From positions 1-40,719 of the forward strand of contig NZ_JACSWC010000243.1 of the NCBI RefSeq assembly GCF_016888165.1: a stretch of DNA of 40,719 nucleotides, given 5' to 3'. The position numbers were made by a program, and so were the translations under genes. Below are positions 33,961-40,719 of the stretch, one piece after another. Origin of the DNA: Halomicronema sp. CCY15110 (GTDB taxonomy: Bacteria; Cyanobacteriota; Cyanobacteriia; Phormidesmidales; Phormidesmidaceae). Every line of letters starts with the position of its first letter. Position 1 is the first letter of the stretch. The notes below the pieces were generated by a model that was not told where the DNA came from, searched no databases, and saw only the letters and a program-made list of their open reading frames with translations.

Positions 33961-36798
33961 TTACCCCGGCGGCTGAGCCAAATTCCGAAAGCGGGTGTAC
34001 TGCGGCTCAAACAGCAGCTTCACCGTTCCCGTCGGGCCATTCCGGTGTTTGGTAATGATGATTTCAGTAATCCCGCGATCGGGGGTATCGGGATCGTAAT
34101 ATTCCTCGCGATACAGCATCATAATCACGTCCGCATCCTGCTCGATCGAGCCGCTTTCCCTCAGGTCAGACATCATAGGTCGCTTGTTGGTGCGCGATTC
34201 GACGCCCCGGCTCAGCTGCGAGAGAGAAATGATGGGGACGTTCAGTTCACGAGCCAGACCTTTGAGCGATCGCGTGATTTTCGACAATTCTTGCACCCGG
34301 TTGTCGCTGCTGCCTTCCATCAACTGCAAGTAGTCGATGAGAATCAGCCCCAGTGCGCCGCCCTGCTCCGCTTGCAGCCGCCGCGCCTTCGACCGCATTT
34401 CGTTCACCGTAATGTTCGGCGTATCGTCAATGAAAACGGGCATTTCGGAGAGCTGATTGATGCCCTGACCGAGAATCGTCCACTCATTCGGATTCAGGCG
34501 GCCCGTGCGCAGACGACTGGTTTCCAGAGCCAGTTCGCTAGAGAGCAGACGGTAAACAAGCTGCTGCTTCGACATCTCTAAGCTAAAGATAGCCACTGGC
34601 AGCTTTTGGGTGCTGGCAATATTCCGCGCAATGTTCAGCACGAAGGCAGTGTTATGAACGCAAATGTCGTTGGCAACGAAGTTATGAGTTTCTGGAATAG
34701 TTAAGTCGTAGACCTGTTTTTCCCCCACTGGGGTAATTTCGACAATTTCGTCCCAGTAAACGTCGCTCGTGGCGATCGCCTGCAATTCCGCATTCTCTAA
34801 AGCAGTGGCGAGGGCAAAGAGGCGATCGCGGCTGAGCGCCCGCTGACCGACATGAATATTGCTAGTGCCTTGGAGTCCCGCCCGCGTTGCCAGGGATCGC
34901 CAAGACTCTGCTCCCTTTGCGGTCTCAAGGTACGGCCAAATTGCCACCGGGATTAAGTCGCGGTTCGTTTGGTACCGTCGTTTGGCCAGCGCCTCAGATG
35001 CCTCTTCGAGAGCAGCTTCTTTGCCCAAAATACCGATGTCGCTAATGAACGTTTTGATCGAAAGCGCATCCGTGATATCGAGCTGCCATGCCGGTCGTCG
35101 CGATGCTTGATACTTAACAGCCCGAAGCTTGAGCCGCGCAATAATGCCAAAGCGGAGCAGCAAATGTTGGACTTGCCGAGCGAGCGGTTCGCTCACCGTC
35201 GCGAAACCTAACTGCACTTGACCGCTGGCAAGCACTGCGGCCCAACCATCCGTCGCAAAGAGACGGTTGAGAAATAGAGCCAACTGCGTCTTTTTAAGTT
35301 TGAAGATGGGAGCCGGAATCGTTTTTGTATGGGCCGATTTACCCCATAGATCTAAGTCTTGCAGCCAAAGCGTCATCGTGTTTTGACTCATCCACCGAAT
35401 CGTGGCAAGGCCATCAGGCACCAACTGCTCTGGAGGCATGGATAAAAGCTGGCAGAGTGCGGCAAAGGTCTTGACGTTAGGAGCACACTCACCTTGTTGC
35501 CACAGCGTCAAGAGCCCTGGGCTCACCTTAAGCTGCTCAGCAAACCAGCGAGCCGCATGGCCCGATGCCTGAATATGCTGACGCAGCGTAGCGCCAAATC
35601 GTTGGCGTTGGACTTGAACTTCAGCGTTATCAGCGGTGACGTGAAAGGTCGCGGTGCGCTGGCCGCGAGCATTCTCTTCTCGGACCTTAACACCAGGAAA
35701 TTGCAGCGCTGCTTGCGTGAAATCGACCTGCAAAATAGGATTTTCGTTGGTGAATTGCGGAGCGGTTTGGGTTAAGCAGCCATCGCCAATCAGATAGGCC
35801 AGTACTTTGACTTGGTGCGCCGGTAGTGTGTCAGTCCCAAAGATGGGGAGGCAGCGAGGCACCGCAATTTTGGCACCAACCTGGAGTTCGGCTAACGGTT
35901 GCCATCCCGAGAGGGTCAGGTAAGGATGGCTCAATGTCGTCTCAATGACTCTGCCCGTACTGGTTCGGACTTGATACACGGGCTTGATGCCATCATCCAC
36001 ATAAGCGCTAGGACGAGTTGGGTGAAACCGCCAATCGGTTCCGAGTGTCAGCAACTCGGCAGCTTGAGTCTGATAGATATCCCCGATAGTCTTCAGGCTG
36101 CCATCGGCGAGCAAGATTTCGGCATCGGCGCTCAAGCACTTACCCATTGACGGCCGGCCGGCGGCGATGATCAGGTCCGATCGCTGAAAGCCCTGGGTCA
36201 TCGCGTCCAGATCGTAAAAACCGCAGGGCACACCGGGCAGGACGATGCCCTCGGCGCGTTCTTCGATTTCGGCAAAGGTTTCGATTAGGATGTCGGCGGT
36301 GGAGGTGAGGGCCTGCTGGGGGCGCTCTTGGGTGATGGCAAAGAGTTTTTGCTCCGCCGCATCTAGAGTCGTTTCGAGGGGCTGATCGGCCTCAAAGCCC
36401 AGCTGAGAAATTTCGCCACCGATTTGGATCAACCGCCGCCGCATGAATTTCTCCATGACGAGTTGGGCGTATTGGTCAATGTTGGCGGCGCTGAGGGTGC
36501 GATCGACCAGTTGGGCGATGCGGCTAGTGCCGCCGACTTTTTCCAGCAGGTCGCGATCTTTGAGCCAGTTCGTCACCGTCATCAGGTCGGTGGGAAGGCC
36601 ACGACTGTGCAAATCCATCGCGGCCCGGTACACAGTTTTGTGGGCGCTGATGTAAAAGGCGTCAGCGTTGAGAATTTCCAGGACGCGCCCGATCGCTTCG
36701 GGATCGAGCAAAACGCCGCCCAAAATGGCCTCTTCTGCATCGACATTTTGGGGCGGCAGGCGATCGCTATAGCCTTGAAAATCCAGATTCTGAACCAT
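33961..36798 (-). CDS. dnaB: Replicative DNA helicase DnaB, interrupted by an intein
   Basis: A 945-codon frame made of a 449-residue DnaB helicase and a 496-residue in-frame intein. The helicase N-terminal domain has LPPQNVDAEEAILGGVLLDPEA. The RecA-like motor begins FYDLDAMTQGFQRSDLIIAAGRPSMGK, is split by the intein inside Walker A between GK and T, and resumes as TAFVLNIARN. It continues with LILIDYLQLM (Walker B), IISLSQLSRGVESR and SDLRESGSIEQDADVIMMLYR. After splicing the extein length is normal. DnaB unwinds the chromosome at replication forks and works with DnaG, so splicing is essential. The RESG/SIEQ site, used by the well-known Synechocystis DnaB intein, is empty here. It is transcribed alone. 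Confidence 0.97.
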   Translation of the reverse strand: MVQNLDFQGYSDRLPPQNVDAEEAILGGVLLDPEAIGRVLEILNADAFYISAHKTVYRAAMDLHSRGLPTDLMTVTNWLKDRDLLEKVGGTSRIAQLVDRTLSAANIDQYAQLVMEKFMRRRLIQIGGEISQLGFEADQPLETTLDAAEQKLFAITQERPQQALTSTADILIETFAEIEERAEGIVLPGVPCGFYDLDAMTQGFQRSDLIIAAGRPSMGKCLSADAEILLADGSLKTIGDIYQTQAAELLTLGTDWRFHPTRPSAYVDDGIKPVYQVRTSTGRVIETTLSHPYLTLSGWQPLAELQVGAKIAVPRCLPIFGTDTLPAHQVKVLAYLIGDGCLTQTAPQFTNENPILQVDFTQAALQFPGVKVREENARGQRTATFHVTADNAEVQVQRQRFGATLRQHIQASGHAARWFAEQLKVSPGLLTLWQQGECAPNVKTFAALCQLLSMPPEQLVPDGLATIRWMSQNTMTLWLQDLDLWGKSAHTKTIPAPIFKLKKTQLALFLNRLFATDGWAAVLASGQVQLGFATVSEPLARQVQHLLLRFGIIARLKLRAVKYQASRRPAWQLDITDALSIKTFISDIGILGKEAALEEASEALAKRRYQTNRDLIPVAIWPYLETAKGAESWRSLATRAGLQGTSNIHVGQRALSRDRLFALATALENAELQAIATSDVYWDEIVEITPVGEKQVYDLTIPETHNFVANDICVHNTAFVLNIARNIASTQKLPVAIFSLEMSKQQLVYRLLSSELALETSRLRTGRLNPNEWTILGQGINQLSEMPVFIDDTPNITVNEMRSKARRLQAEQGGALGLILIDYLQLMEGSSDNRVQELSKITRSLKGLARELNVPIISLSQLSRGVESRTNKRPMMSDLRESGSIEQDADVIMMLYREEYYDPDTPDRGITEIIITKHRNGPTGTVKLLFEPQYTRFRNLAQPPG
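34651..36138 (-). mobile_element. DnaB intein with LAGLIDADG-type homing endonuclease and XRE-like insert
   Basis: 496 residues from Cys1 (CLSADAEILLADGS, block A) to His495-Asn496 (DICVHN, block G), followed by extein Thr. Block B has TLSHP (Thr68, His71) and block F is VYDLTIPETHNFVAND. Two LAGLIDADG-like helices, VLAYLIGDG (about 112-120) and FLNRLFATDG (about 289-298), keep their acidic residues, so a homing endonuclease is probably intact. Residues about 183-241 form an XRE-type helix-turn-helix (RQHIQASGHAARWFAEQLKV, then LLTLWQQGECAPNVKTFAAL) inserted between the two motifs. A second short helical motif (WRSLATRAGLQGTSN) sits at about 413-427. Confidence 0.93.
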
Positions 36799-37179
36799 TC
36801 CCCTCTCCGCAGTGGTCGCGTCGCATCCTTTACCCTAGCGGATTCTTTTGGCAAATAGGGGGTTCGGCGTTTAGCGTCAGAACTGACGCGACTTTACAAC
36901 CTACTCTTGTGCCCAGTTAGCGGGCAATTGGAGGCTCAAAAGCGAGGATCGCGAGGGGACAATCCCACAGCTGCAAAAACTTCCGTGGATTACCGAAGTT
37001 ACTCCATGCCATGAAAATTCTAGGCTTCGCAGGGCGCTGCCTGGGCCTGGAGCGTCAACTAGGTACCCCATTCGCTCAACTGGTACCTAACGCTACAAAC
37101 AGGCCGTTCGACGTTGGTTACGCTAAGGTGAAATCGGATCTTTAATTTTTGTAAAAGCTAGCTTTCTTGGTGCCGTTTT
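36799..37179. other. Intergenic region with palindromes upstream of dnaB
   Basis: About 380 bases between divergent genes. Palindromes: GCGTCAG-AA-CTGACGC (36874-36889), TAGGTACC (37060-37067) repeated inverted as GGTACCTA (37082-37089), and AAAGCTAGCTTT (37154-37165) just before the next gene. The AT-rich tract at 37138-37158 is a likely promoter region for the 37180 gene. No coding frame is recognised. The palindromes are of operator size but match no regulator I can name. Confidence 0.45.
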
Positions 37180-37800
37180 ATGCGTCAAATAGCCGTCGAT
37201 CTTTTTCAGCTCTTGATTGAAGCGGGAGCTGTGCCTGGGCAAGATTTTTCTTGTGATGCCGAGCAGGCTGCTTTTCACCTGAACGAACGCTGCTACGACT
37301 TGTTGCGGGCGGCATTTCCCGAAGTTGACTGGTTGGATGTGCTGGGCGCGCCCCACACCGGATTCCAGCATCAAATTGAGGCGCTACATCAGGCTCTGGG
37401 CAATTGTTTCGTCGATCAGCTTGTCGCTTTGATGGTGGCGCGTTTGGCAGCCTTGCCAGACGCTGAAGCGGCGGGCTATGTGCAAGCAATTTTGGTCGGG
37501 GTCGAGAGTGCCACCGGCATCGCCCTTTTTCCCTTTTTGCAGGCGGCGCTCGACTTGGCAGGACAAGCTCGATTAGAGTGGCTGCTGCGGCAGACGGCGA
37601 TCGCCATTCCCGGCGAGCTTTGCTTGCAAGATCTGTTGCAGGCTGCTGGAGCGACCGCTCAAGATTACGAAACTCACGCTGGCGAACTGTGGCTCACGGA
37701 GGCGGGCTGGCAACGACTCGCACTGGTATGGGACGGCGAATGTACGCTCGGGACGCGGGTCGAAGAGCTCCAGCCGCGATCGCCCAAACATCCTTCTTAA
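37180..37800 (+). CDS. Protein of unknown function
   Basis: A 206-residue soluble protein with no signal peptide. It starts MRQIAVDLFQLLIEAGAVPG and alternates helices with short loops; Ala, Leu and Gln are frequent, as is Cys in the N-terminal half (SCDAEQAAF, ERCYDLL, GNCFVDQL). The C-terminal 60 residues have Trp, Glu and Gly. No motif is recognised. Codon use is like the neighbouring genes. A 12-base palindrome AAAGCTAGCTTT precedes the start by 14 bases. It is followed, after 183 bases on the same strand, by a membrane protein gene. Confidence 0.7.
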   Translation: MRQIAVDLFQLLIEAGAVPGQDFSCDAEQAAFHLNERCYDLLRAAFPEVDWLDVLGAPHTGFQHQIEALHQALGNCFVDQLVALMVARLAALPDAEAAGYVQAILVGVESATGIALFPFLQAALDLAGQARLEWLLRQTAIAIPGELCLQDLLQAAGATAQDYETHAGELWLTEAGWQRLALVWDGECTLGTRVEELQPRSPKHPS

Positions 37801-37983
37801 TCGCCAGTGCCACGAGCCTGTGAGCAGACGCCAGAAAAGCGACAAAGCACTGCAAGTTAGCGCTGAGCAGCCCAGGGGAATGGCTGGATCGATGGCATCA
37901 CGTTGGCATTCGGGGCTGAGGCTCTGGCTCCTAATCCCGCTTGTTAAAGTGAATGAGTTTTATGTTCGGCAATATTTAGAGTC

Positions 37984-38565
37984 ATGCTCCAAAAAGCCTT
38001 TACCAACCTTTCTAGCTGGAGCGAAAAGCCCTACGGTGAGCACATTTTGTTTTGGTTTGCCCTGGCGGAATCGTGCGTCGTCCCCTTGCCTGCCGACCCG
38101 TTATTACTGGCGTTGTGTACGGGCGCACCGCAGCGATCGCTGCGGTTTGCGCTGATTTGTGGCCTGGGCTCTGTATTGGGCGGCCTGTTGGGCTATGCGA
38201 TTGGCCATTATGCCTTCGATACGATCGGCATTGCGGTGGTGCAGTTCTATGACCCGGAACTTAAAACCTTTAGCCAGGTTGAAGGTATTTATGAGCGATG
38301 GGGCTTTTGGGGCGTGTTGATGGCGGCGGTCACTCCGATTCCTTACAAGATCTTCACGCTGGCTTCAGGTGTCTTTCACTTTGATTTTGGGCAGTTTGTT
38401 TTGGCGTCGGTAATTGGCCGTAATGCGCGGTTTCTCATGGTGGGGAGCGTGATGGCCTACGGTGGCGATCGCGTACAAACCTGGGTGCAAACTTCCTCCG
38501 AGCGGCTGCTATGGGTGGGGTTAGGGGTCGCCGTGCTGGGCTTGGTCGCCCTAAAGCTCCTCTAA
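37984..38565 (+). CDS. YqaA/DedA-superfamily (VTT-domain) membrane protein
   Basis: A 193-residue integral membrane protein with the VTT/YqaA pattern: HILFWFALAESCVVPLPADPLLLALCTGAP, where a proline-rich re-entrant segment enters the membrane, then LGSVLGGLLGYAIGHYAFD and WGFWGVLMAAVTPIPYKIFTLASGVFHF with the FTLASG-type arginine/proline loop, and two C-terminal helices. YqaA and DedA relatives take part in lipid flipping or membrane homeostasis; direct function is unproven for this one. The ExoD gene starts 38 bases downstream on the same strand, suggesting an operon of envelope proteins. Confidence 0.88.
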   Translation: MLQKAFTNLSSWSEKPYGEHILFWFALAESCVVPLPADPLLLALCTGAPQRSLRFALICGLGSVLGGLLGYAIGHYAFDTIGIAVVQFYDPELKTFSQVEGIYERWGFWGVLMAAVTPIPYKIFTLASGVFHFDFGQFVLASVIGRNARFLMVGSVMAYGGDRVQTWVQTSSERLLWVGLGVAVLGLVALKLL

Positions 38566-38603
38566 GCCGGATAATGATGAAGCTGTGGTTATGAGTGTGG
38601 TCA

Positions 38604-39239
38604 ATGGCCCGTCTTTCGGTTGAGCTTGAGCAATTCTTTTTTGATGAATCGCGCTCTGAACAGGTAATCCTGGCCGACATCTTAAATCTGGCGGAAGAGC
38701 GTACCTTCGGCTTTTTGTTTGTGTTACTGGCTTTGCCGTCAGCGTTACCGATTCCGGCACCAGGCTATTCGATTCCTTTTGGGATTTTGATGTTTGTGCT
38801 GGCAGTGCAGCTCATTGCCGGGCGGCATCGCCCCTGGTTGCCTGCCCGTTGGAAGGAAAAAGGCTTTGGCCTGGCTCAAATCCAAAAGGTGGTCAAAGCG
38901 GGATTGCCGTGGTTGCGGCGCATTGAAGTGCTGTCGCGACCGCGATTGACTCCCATTTGCACGAGTCGAGCGGGGCGGATCGTTTTAGGGCTCGCGATCG
39001 CGCTGATGTCGATATGCATGATGATTCCTATTCCCGGCACCAACACCTTGCCCGCGATCGGTATTTTTGTGATTGGGTTTGGCCTGCTTGATGACGATGG
39101 CTTTATCAGCCTCGCGGGTCTCACCATTTGTCTGCTGGCGCTGGCCCTTGTCAGCGTCATTATATTTGCTGGGGTACAAGGGGGCTCCGCGGCTGTGAAG
39201 TTTATTCTGAACGGATTTTCGATGCCAATTGCTGAGTAA
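38604..39239 (+). CDS. ExoD-family membrane protein (exopolysaccharide synthesis-related)
   Basis: A protein of about 211 residues with four to five membrane helices and the ExoD family pattern: ILNLAEERTFGFLFVLLALPSALPIPAPGYSIPFGILMFVLAVQLIAG, then the RPWLPARW loop and IPIPGTNTLPAIGIFVIGFGLLDDDGF. ExoD was named from rhizobial exopolysaccharide mutants; its molecular role is unsettled. The first 30 residues are polar and cytoplasmic. ATG 38604 (MARLSVELE) is chosen over in-frame GTG 38595. Confidence 0.9.
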   Translation: MARLSVELEQFFFDESRSEQVILADILNLAEERTFGFLFVLLALPSALPIPAPGYSIPFGILMFVLAVQLIAGRHRPWLPARWKEKGFGLAQIQKVVKAGLPWLRRIEVLSRPRLTPICTSRAGRIVLGLAIALMSICMMIPIPGTNTLPAIGIFVIGFGLLDDDGFISLAGLTICLLALALVSVIIFAGVQGGSAAVKFILNGFSMPIAE

Positions 39240-39617
39240 TTAGCGCCGCCAGAGAATTATATTCACGGTAACAATTCGCCTTTATTAACATTCCCCAGTC
39301 GCCCAACCTGACGGAGATAATTAGCCCTTCTATAATTATCCGCATCAAGGCATCATCGGTTTGGGATCAGTGAAATTAGCGCTGAAATCGACAGATTCAA
39401 GGGGGCTCTCGTTAAATTGGATGATCCTAAACGGGATGTGCTAACGGCTCTCAGAAGGGTTGATACACCCGAAATGATGGCCTAGATATCGCCACAAACT
39501 GCAACGAAACATTGCGGCGACCGGGCTAAACCTCAAGTATTTCTAAGAGTTTCCCAACCATAAATGGCGAGTGTTTACGATATAAGTATCGATTCGGCAA
39601 AGCTCAGGAAGGTGGGT
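39240..39617. other. Intergenic region
   Basis: About 380 bases between the ExoD-type gene and a small membrane protein gene. The first 110 bases are AT-rich. There is no convincing open frame, repeat, terminator with T-run or RNA gene. The right end holds a strong ribosome-binding site (aggaaggtggg) for the small gene. Confidence 0.35.
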
Positions 39618-39794
39618 ATGGATAGGACCTTGTTGCTGCTCTTAGTCATTAGCGGTCTGCTGCTTGTGGTGTTGGCTCCCCATGCGACCCTGACGCTTAC
39701 CGCCGCGATCGCACTTTCTGTTCTCACAACGCGGCTGATTTGGGCCTTTGTCCAATCCTTTGAATCGGTCACACCTCGTCAGGCCACTGATTAG
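39618..39794 (+). CDS. Small two-helix membrane protein of unknown function
   Basis: A 58-residue protein from ATG 39618. Start chosen because AGGAAGGTGGG lies directly upstream. It has two hydrophobic helices (TLLLLLVISGLLLVVLAPHA and TLTAAIALSVLTTRLIWAFV) and a polar tail. The family is not recognised. A terminator-like hairpin follows the stop, which supports a real transcript. The upstream 18 in-frame residues are probably leader sequence. Confidence 0.6.
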   Translation: MDRTLLLLLVISGLLLVVLAPHATLTLTAAIALSVLTTRLIWAFVQSFESVTPRQATD

Positions 39795-39841
39795 TTTTAT
39801 TTGAAATCTCTCGTTTGACGCATGGTTTTGGTACCTGTCAC

Positions 39842-39878
39842 GGTGGGTGGAGTTGCAAGTTGCAGCCCCACCCTTTTT
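39842..39878 (+). terminator. Rho-independent terminator
   Basis: GGGTGG (39845-39850) pairs with CCACCC (39868-39873), followed directly by a run of five T (39874-39878). It lies about 50 bases after the small membrane protein gene and should end its transcript. Confidence 0.72.
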
Positions 39879-40003
39879 CTGTGTCAAGCATTGTCGCCAA
39901 ACTGTCCTTCCACAGTTTCCTGCGTGGTTTGTCTGATCCAATCAGCAGGGGTTTCCGATACACCCTACAATCATCTATGGGCTGGACGAGGAAGACCGAA
40001 AGT

Positions 40004-40719
40004 ATGACGGCGTTAGACGACATCACTCAACAATGGTCAACCAGATTGGCCAATGAGCTGGCTGACGAGAGCGAAAATTCCCGCAAAAGCATCTTGAAGT
40101 GGCTACTCGGTTCTGATCCTGAGCGGTTTGATGAAGCCGAACCAGCGAAGCTCAAAATTCTCACCCAAGCGTTGGAATACCGTTATCAGATTTTGCGTCA
40201 GCGCTATTGGCAGGTCGGTCCCGATCGCGGCTACAAAAATCTCATCAAGCGCCTGAGCAGTCTGTTTTTGGTGCGGAGCAAAGTCCGTACGTGGATTGCC
40301 CTCAGCCGCGATCGCCGCCGCACTGTAACCGACGTGCTGCAAGAAGTGATTCAAGAAATGCTGCAAAACGATCGCTATCTGAAGTCACAGGTGCAATGGA
40401 TTGGTCAGTGCTCCTCCCGACCCCCGATTCGCAACTTGCTGATGCTCGCCACGGTTGAAGAATATTGCCTGCGGCCCATTCGTAATCAACCCTTATTGGT
40501 TTACCGCTTTGTCAACTATTTGCGGCGATCGCAGCGTGGCGGCATGACTAATGTTCCCTCTGGGGAAATGATTCGCCTGATTTCTGAAGAAGTCGGCACC
40601 GACGAGCCCGATTCCTCCATGAGTCTGTTGGATTTGGAAGCGGTCGCCAAGTACGAAATGCAGACCGACGCCGAACAAGCGCAAGTGGCCCGCGAGCAGG
40701 TGAAAGCCAGCTTCGCCAC
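40004..40719 (+). CDS. HetZ-related protein, truncated by the window end
   Basis: The first 238 residues of a gene that runs off the right edge. Sequence pattern: KSILKWLLGSDPERFDEAEP, ALEYRYQILRQRYWQVGPDR, SRDRRRTVTDVLQEVIQEML, ATVEEYCLRPIRNQPLLVYRF, VNYLRRSQRGGMTNVP. From memory this resembles the cyanobacterial group called HetZ-related protein 2, known also in strains that do not make heterocysts; I rate that name as probable only. HetZ itself is a DNA-binding regulator of heterocyst development. ATG 40004 has GAGGAAG about 10 bases upstream; an in-frame ATG at 39977 would add 9 residues. Confidence 0.62.
   Translation, partial: MTALDDITQQWSTRLANELADESENSRKSILKWLLGSDPERFDEAEPAKLKILTQALEYRYQILRQRYWQVGPDRGYKNLIKRLSSLFLVRSKVRTWIALSRDRRRTVTDVLQEVIQEMLQNDRYLKSQVQWIGQCSSRPPIRNLLMLATVEEYCLRPIRNQPLLVYRFVNYLRRSQRGGMTNVPSGEMIRLISEEVGTDEPDSSMSLLDLEAVAKYEMQTDAEQAQVAREQVKASFA

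Overview
The window is a chromosomal segment of a cyanobacterium. The evidence is dozens of HIP1 octamers (GCGATCGC), photosystem II genes (CyanoQ/PsbQ and the PSII S4-domain protein), a cyanobacterial-type ComFB, and an end gene resembling the HetZ-related group. The moderately high GC content suggests a filamentous Leptolyngbya/Nodosilinea-like organism, but this is inference and no rRNA is present to settle it. Gene order is the usual cyanobacterial mosaic of short operons and single genes on both strands. No phage, CRISPR array, tRNA or intact insertion sequence was recognised.

Layout. 1-975: hairpin-rich, apparently non-coding DNA. 976-5.7 kb: ComFB, a JAMM peptidase, a secreted protein, MurF and a CodB-type permease. 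6.0-11 kb: a DEDDh exonuclease with a C-terminal DNA-binding-like domain, a signal peptidase I with a duplicated membrane domain at its N-terminus, and AlaRS. 11.6-17.4 kb: an unknown protein, a large CACHE-HAMP-PAS-PAS-GAF-GGDEF diguanylate cyclase and a secreted TPR protein. 17.6-22.9 kb: hemC, a plsC-like acyltransferase, PSII S4 protein facing psbQ, an FAD oxidoreductase and a phosphoribosyltransferase. 23.3-28.2 kb: exported unknown proteins, coaD, a DivIVA-like coiled-coil gene, ruvA and a KDPG aldolase. 28.4-32.6 kb: an unknown gene, DUF362, a SPOUT methyltransferase, a thioredoxin-fold protein and azlCD. 33.0-36.8 kb: a Uma2 gene interrupted by a small repeat element, then dnaB with an intein in its Walker A motif. 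37.2-40.7 kb: an unknown gene, a YqaA/DedA-type membrane protein, an ExoD-type membrane protein, a one-helix small protein and a truncated HetZ-related gene.

The most unusual structure is a short dispersed element found twice, in opposite orientations. Both copies share conserved arms, weak terminal inverted repeats and a core of tandem TGGGTNNN octamers (4 units beside ruvA, 6 units inside the Uma2 gene). In the Uma2 gene it introduces a stop, while the lost C-terminus survives downstream in the same reading frame. Other palindromic repeats (a GGGGACGGTTCC family at two loci, one long inverted repeat between lepB and alaS, and a GTAGGGGTT hairpin) fill intergenic gaps and may serve as terminators. 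The dnaB intein carries LAGLIDADG-type motifs plus an embedded XRE-like helix-turn-helix. Domain assignments were made by eye from sequence motifs; no database search was possible.
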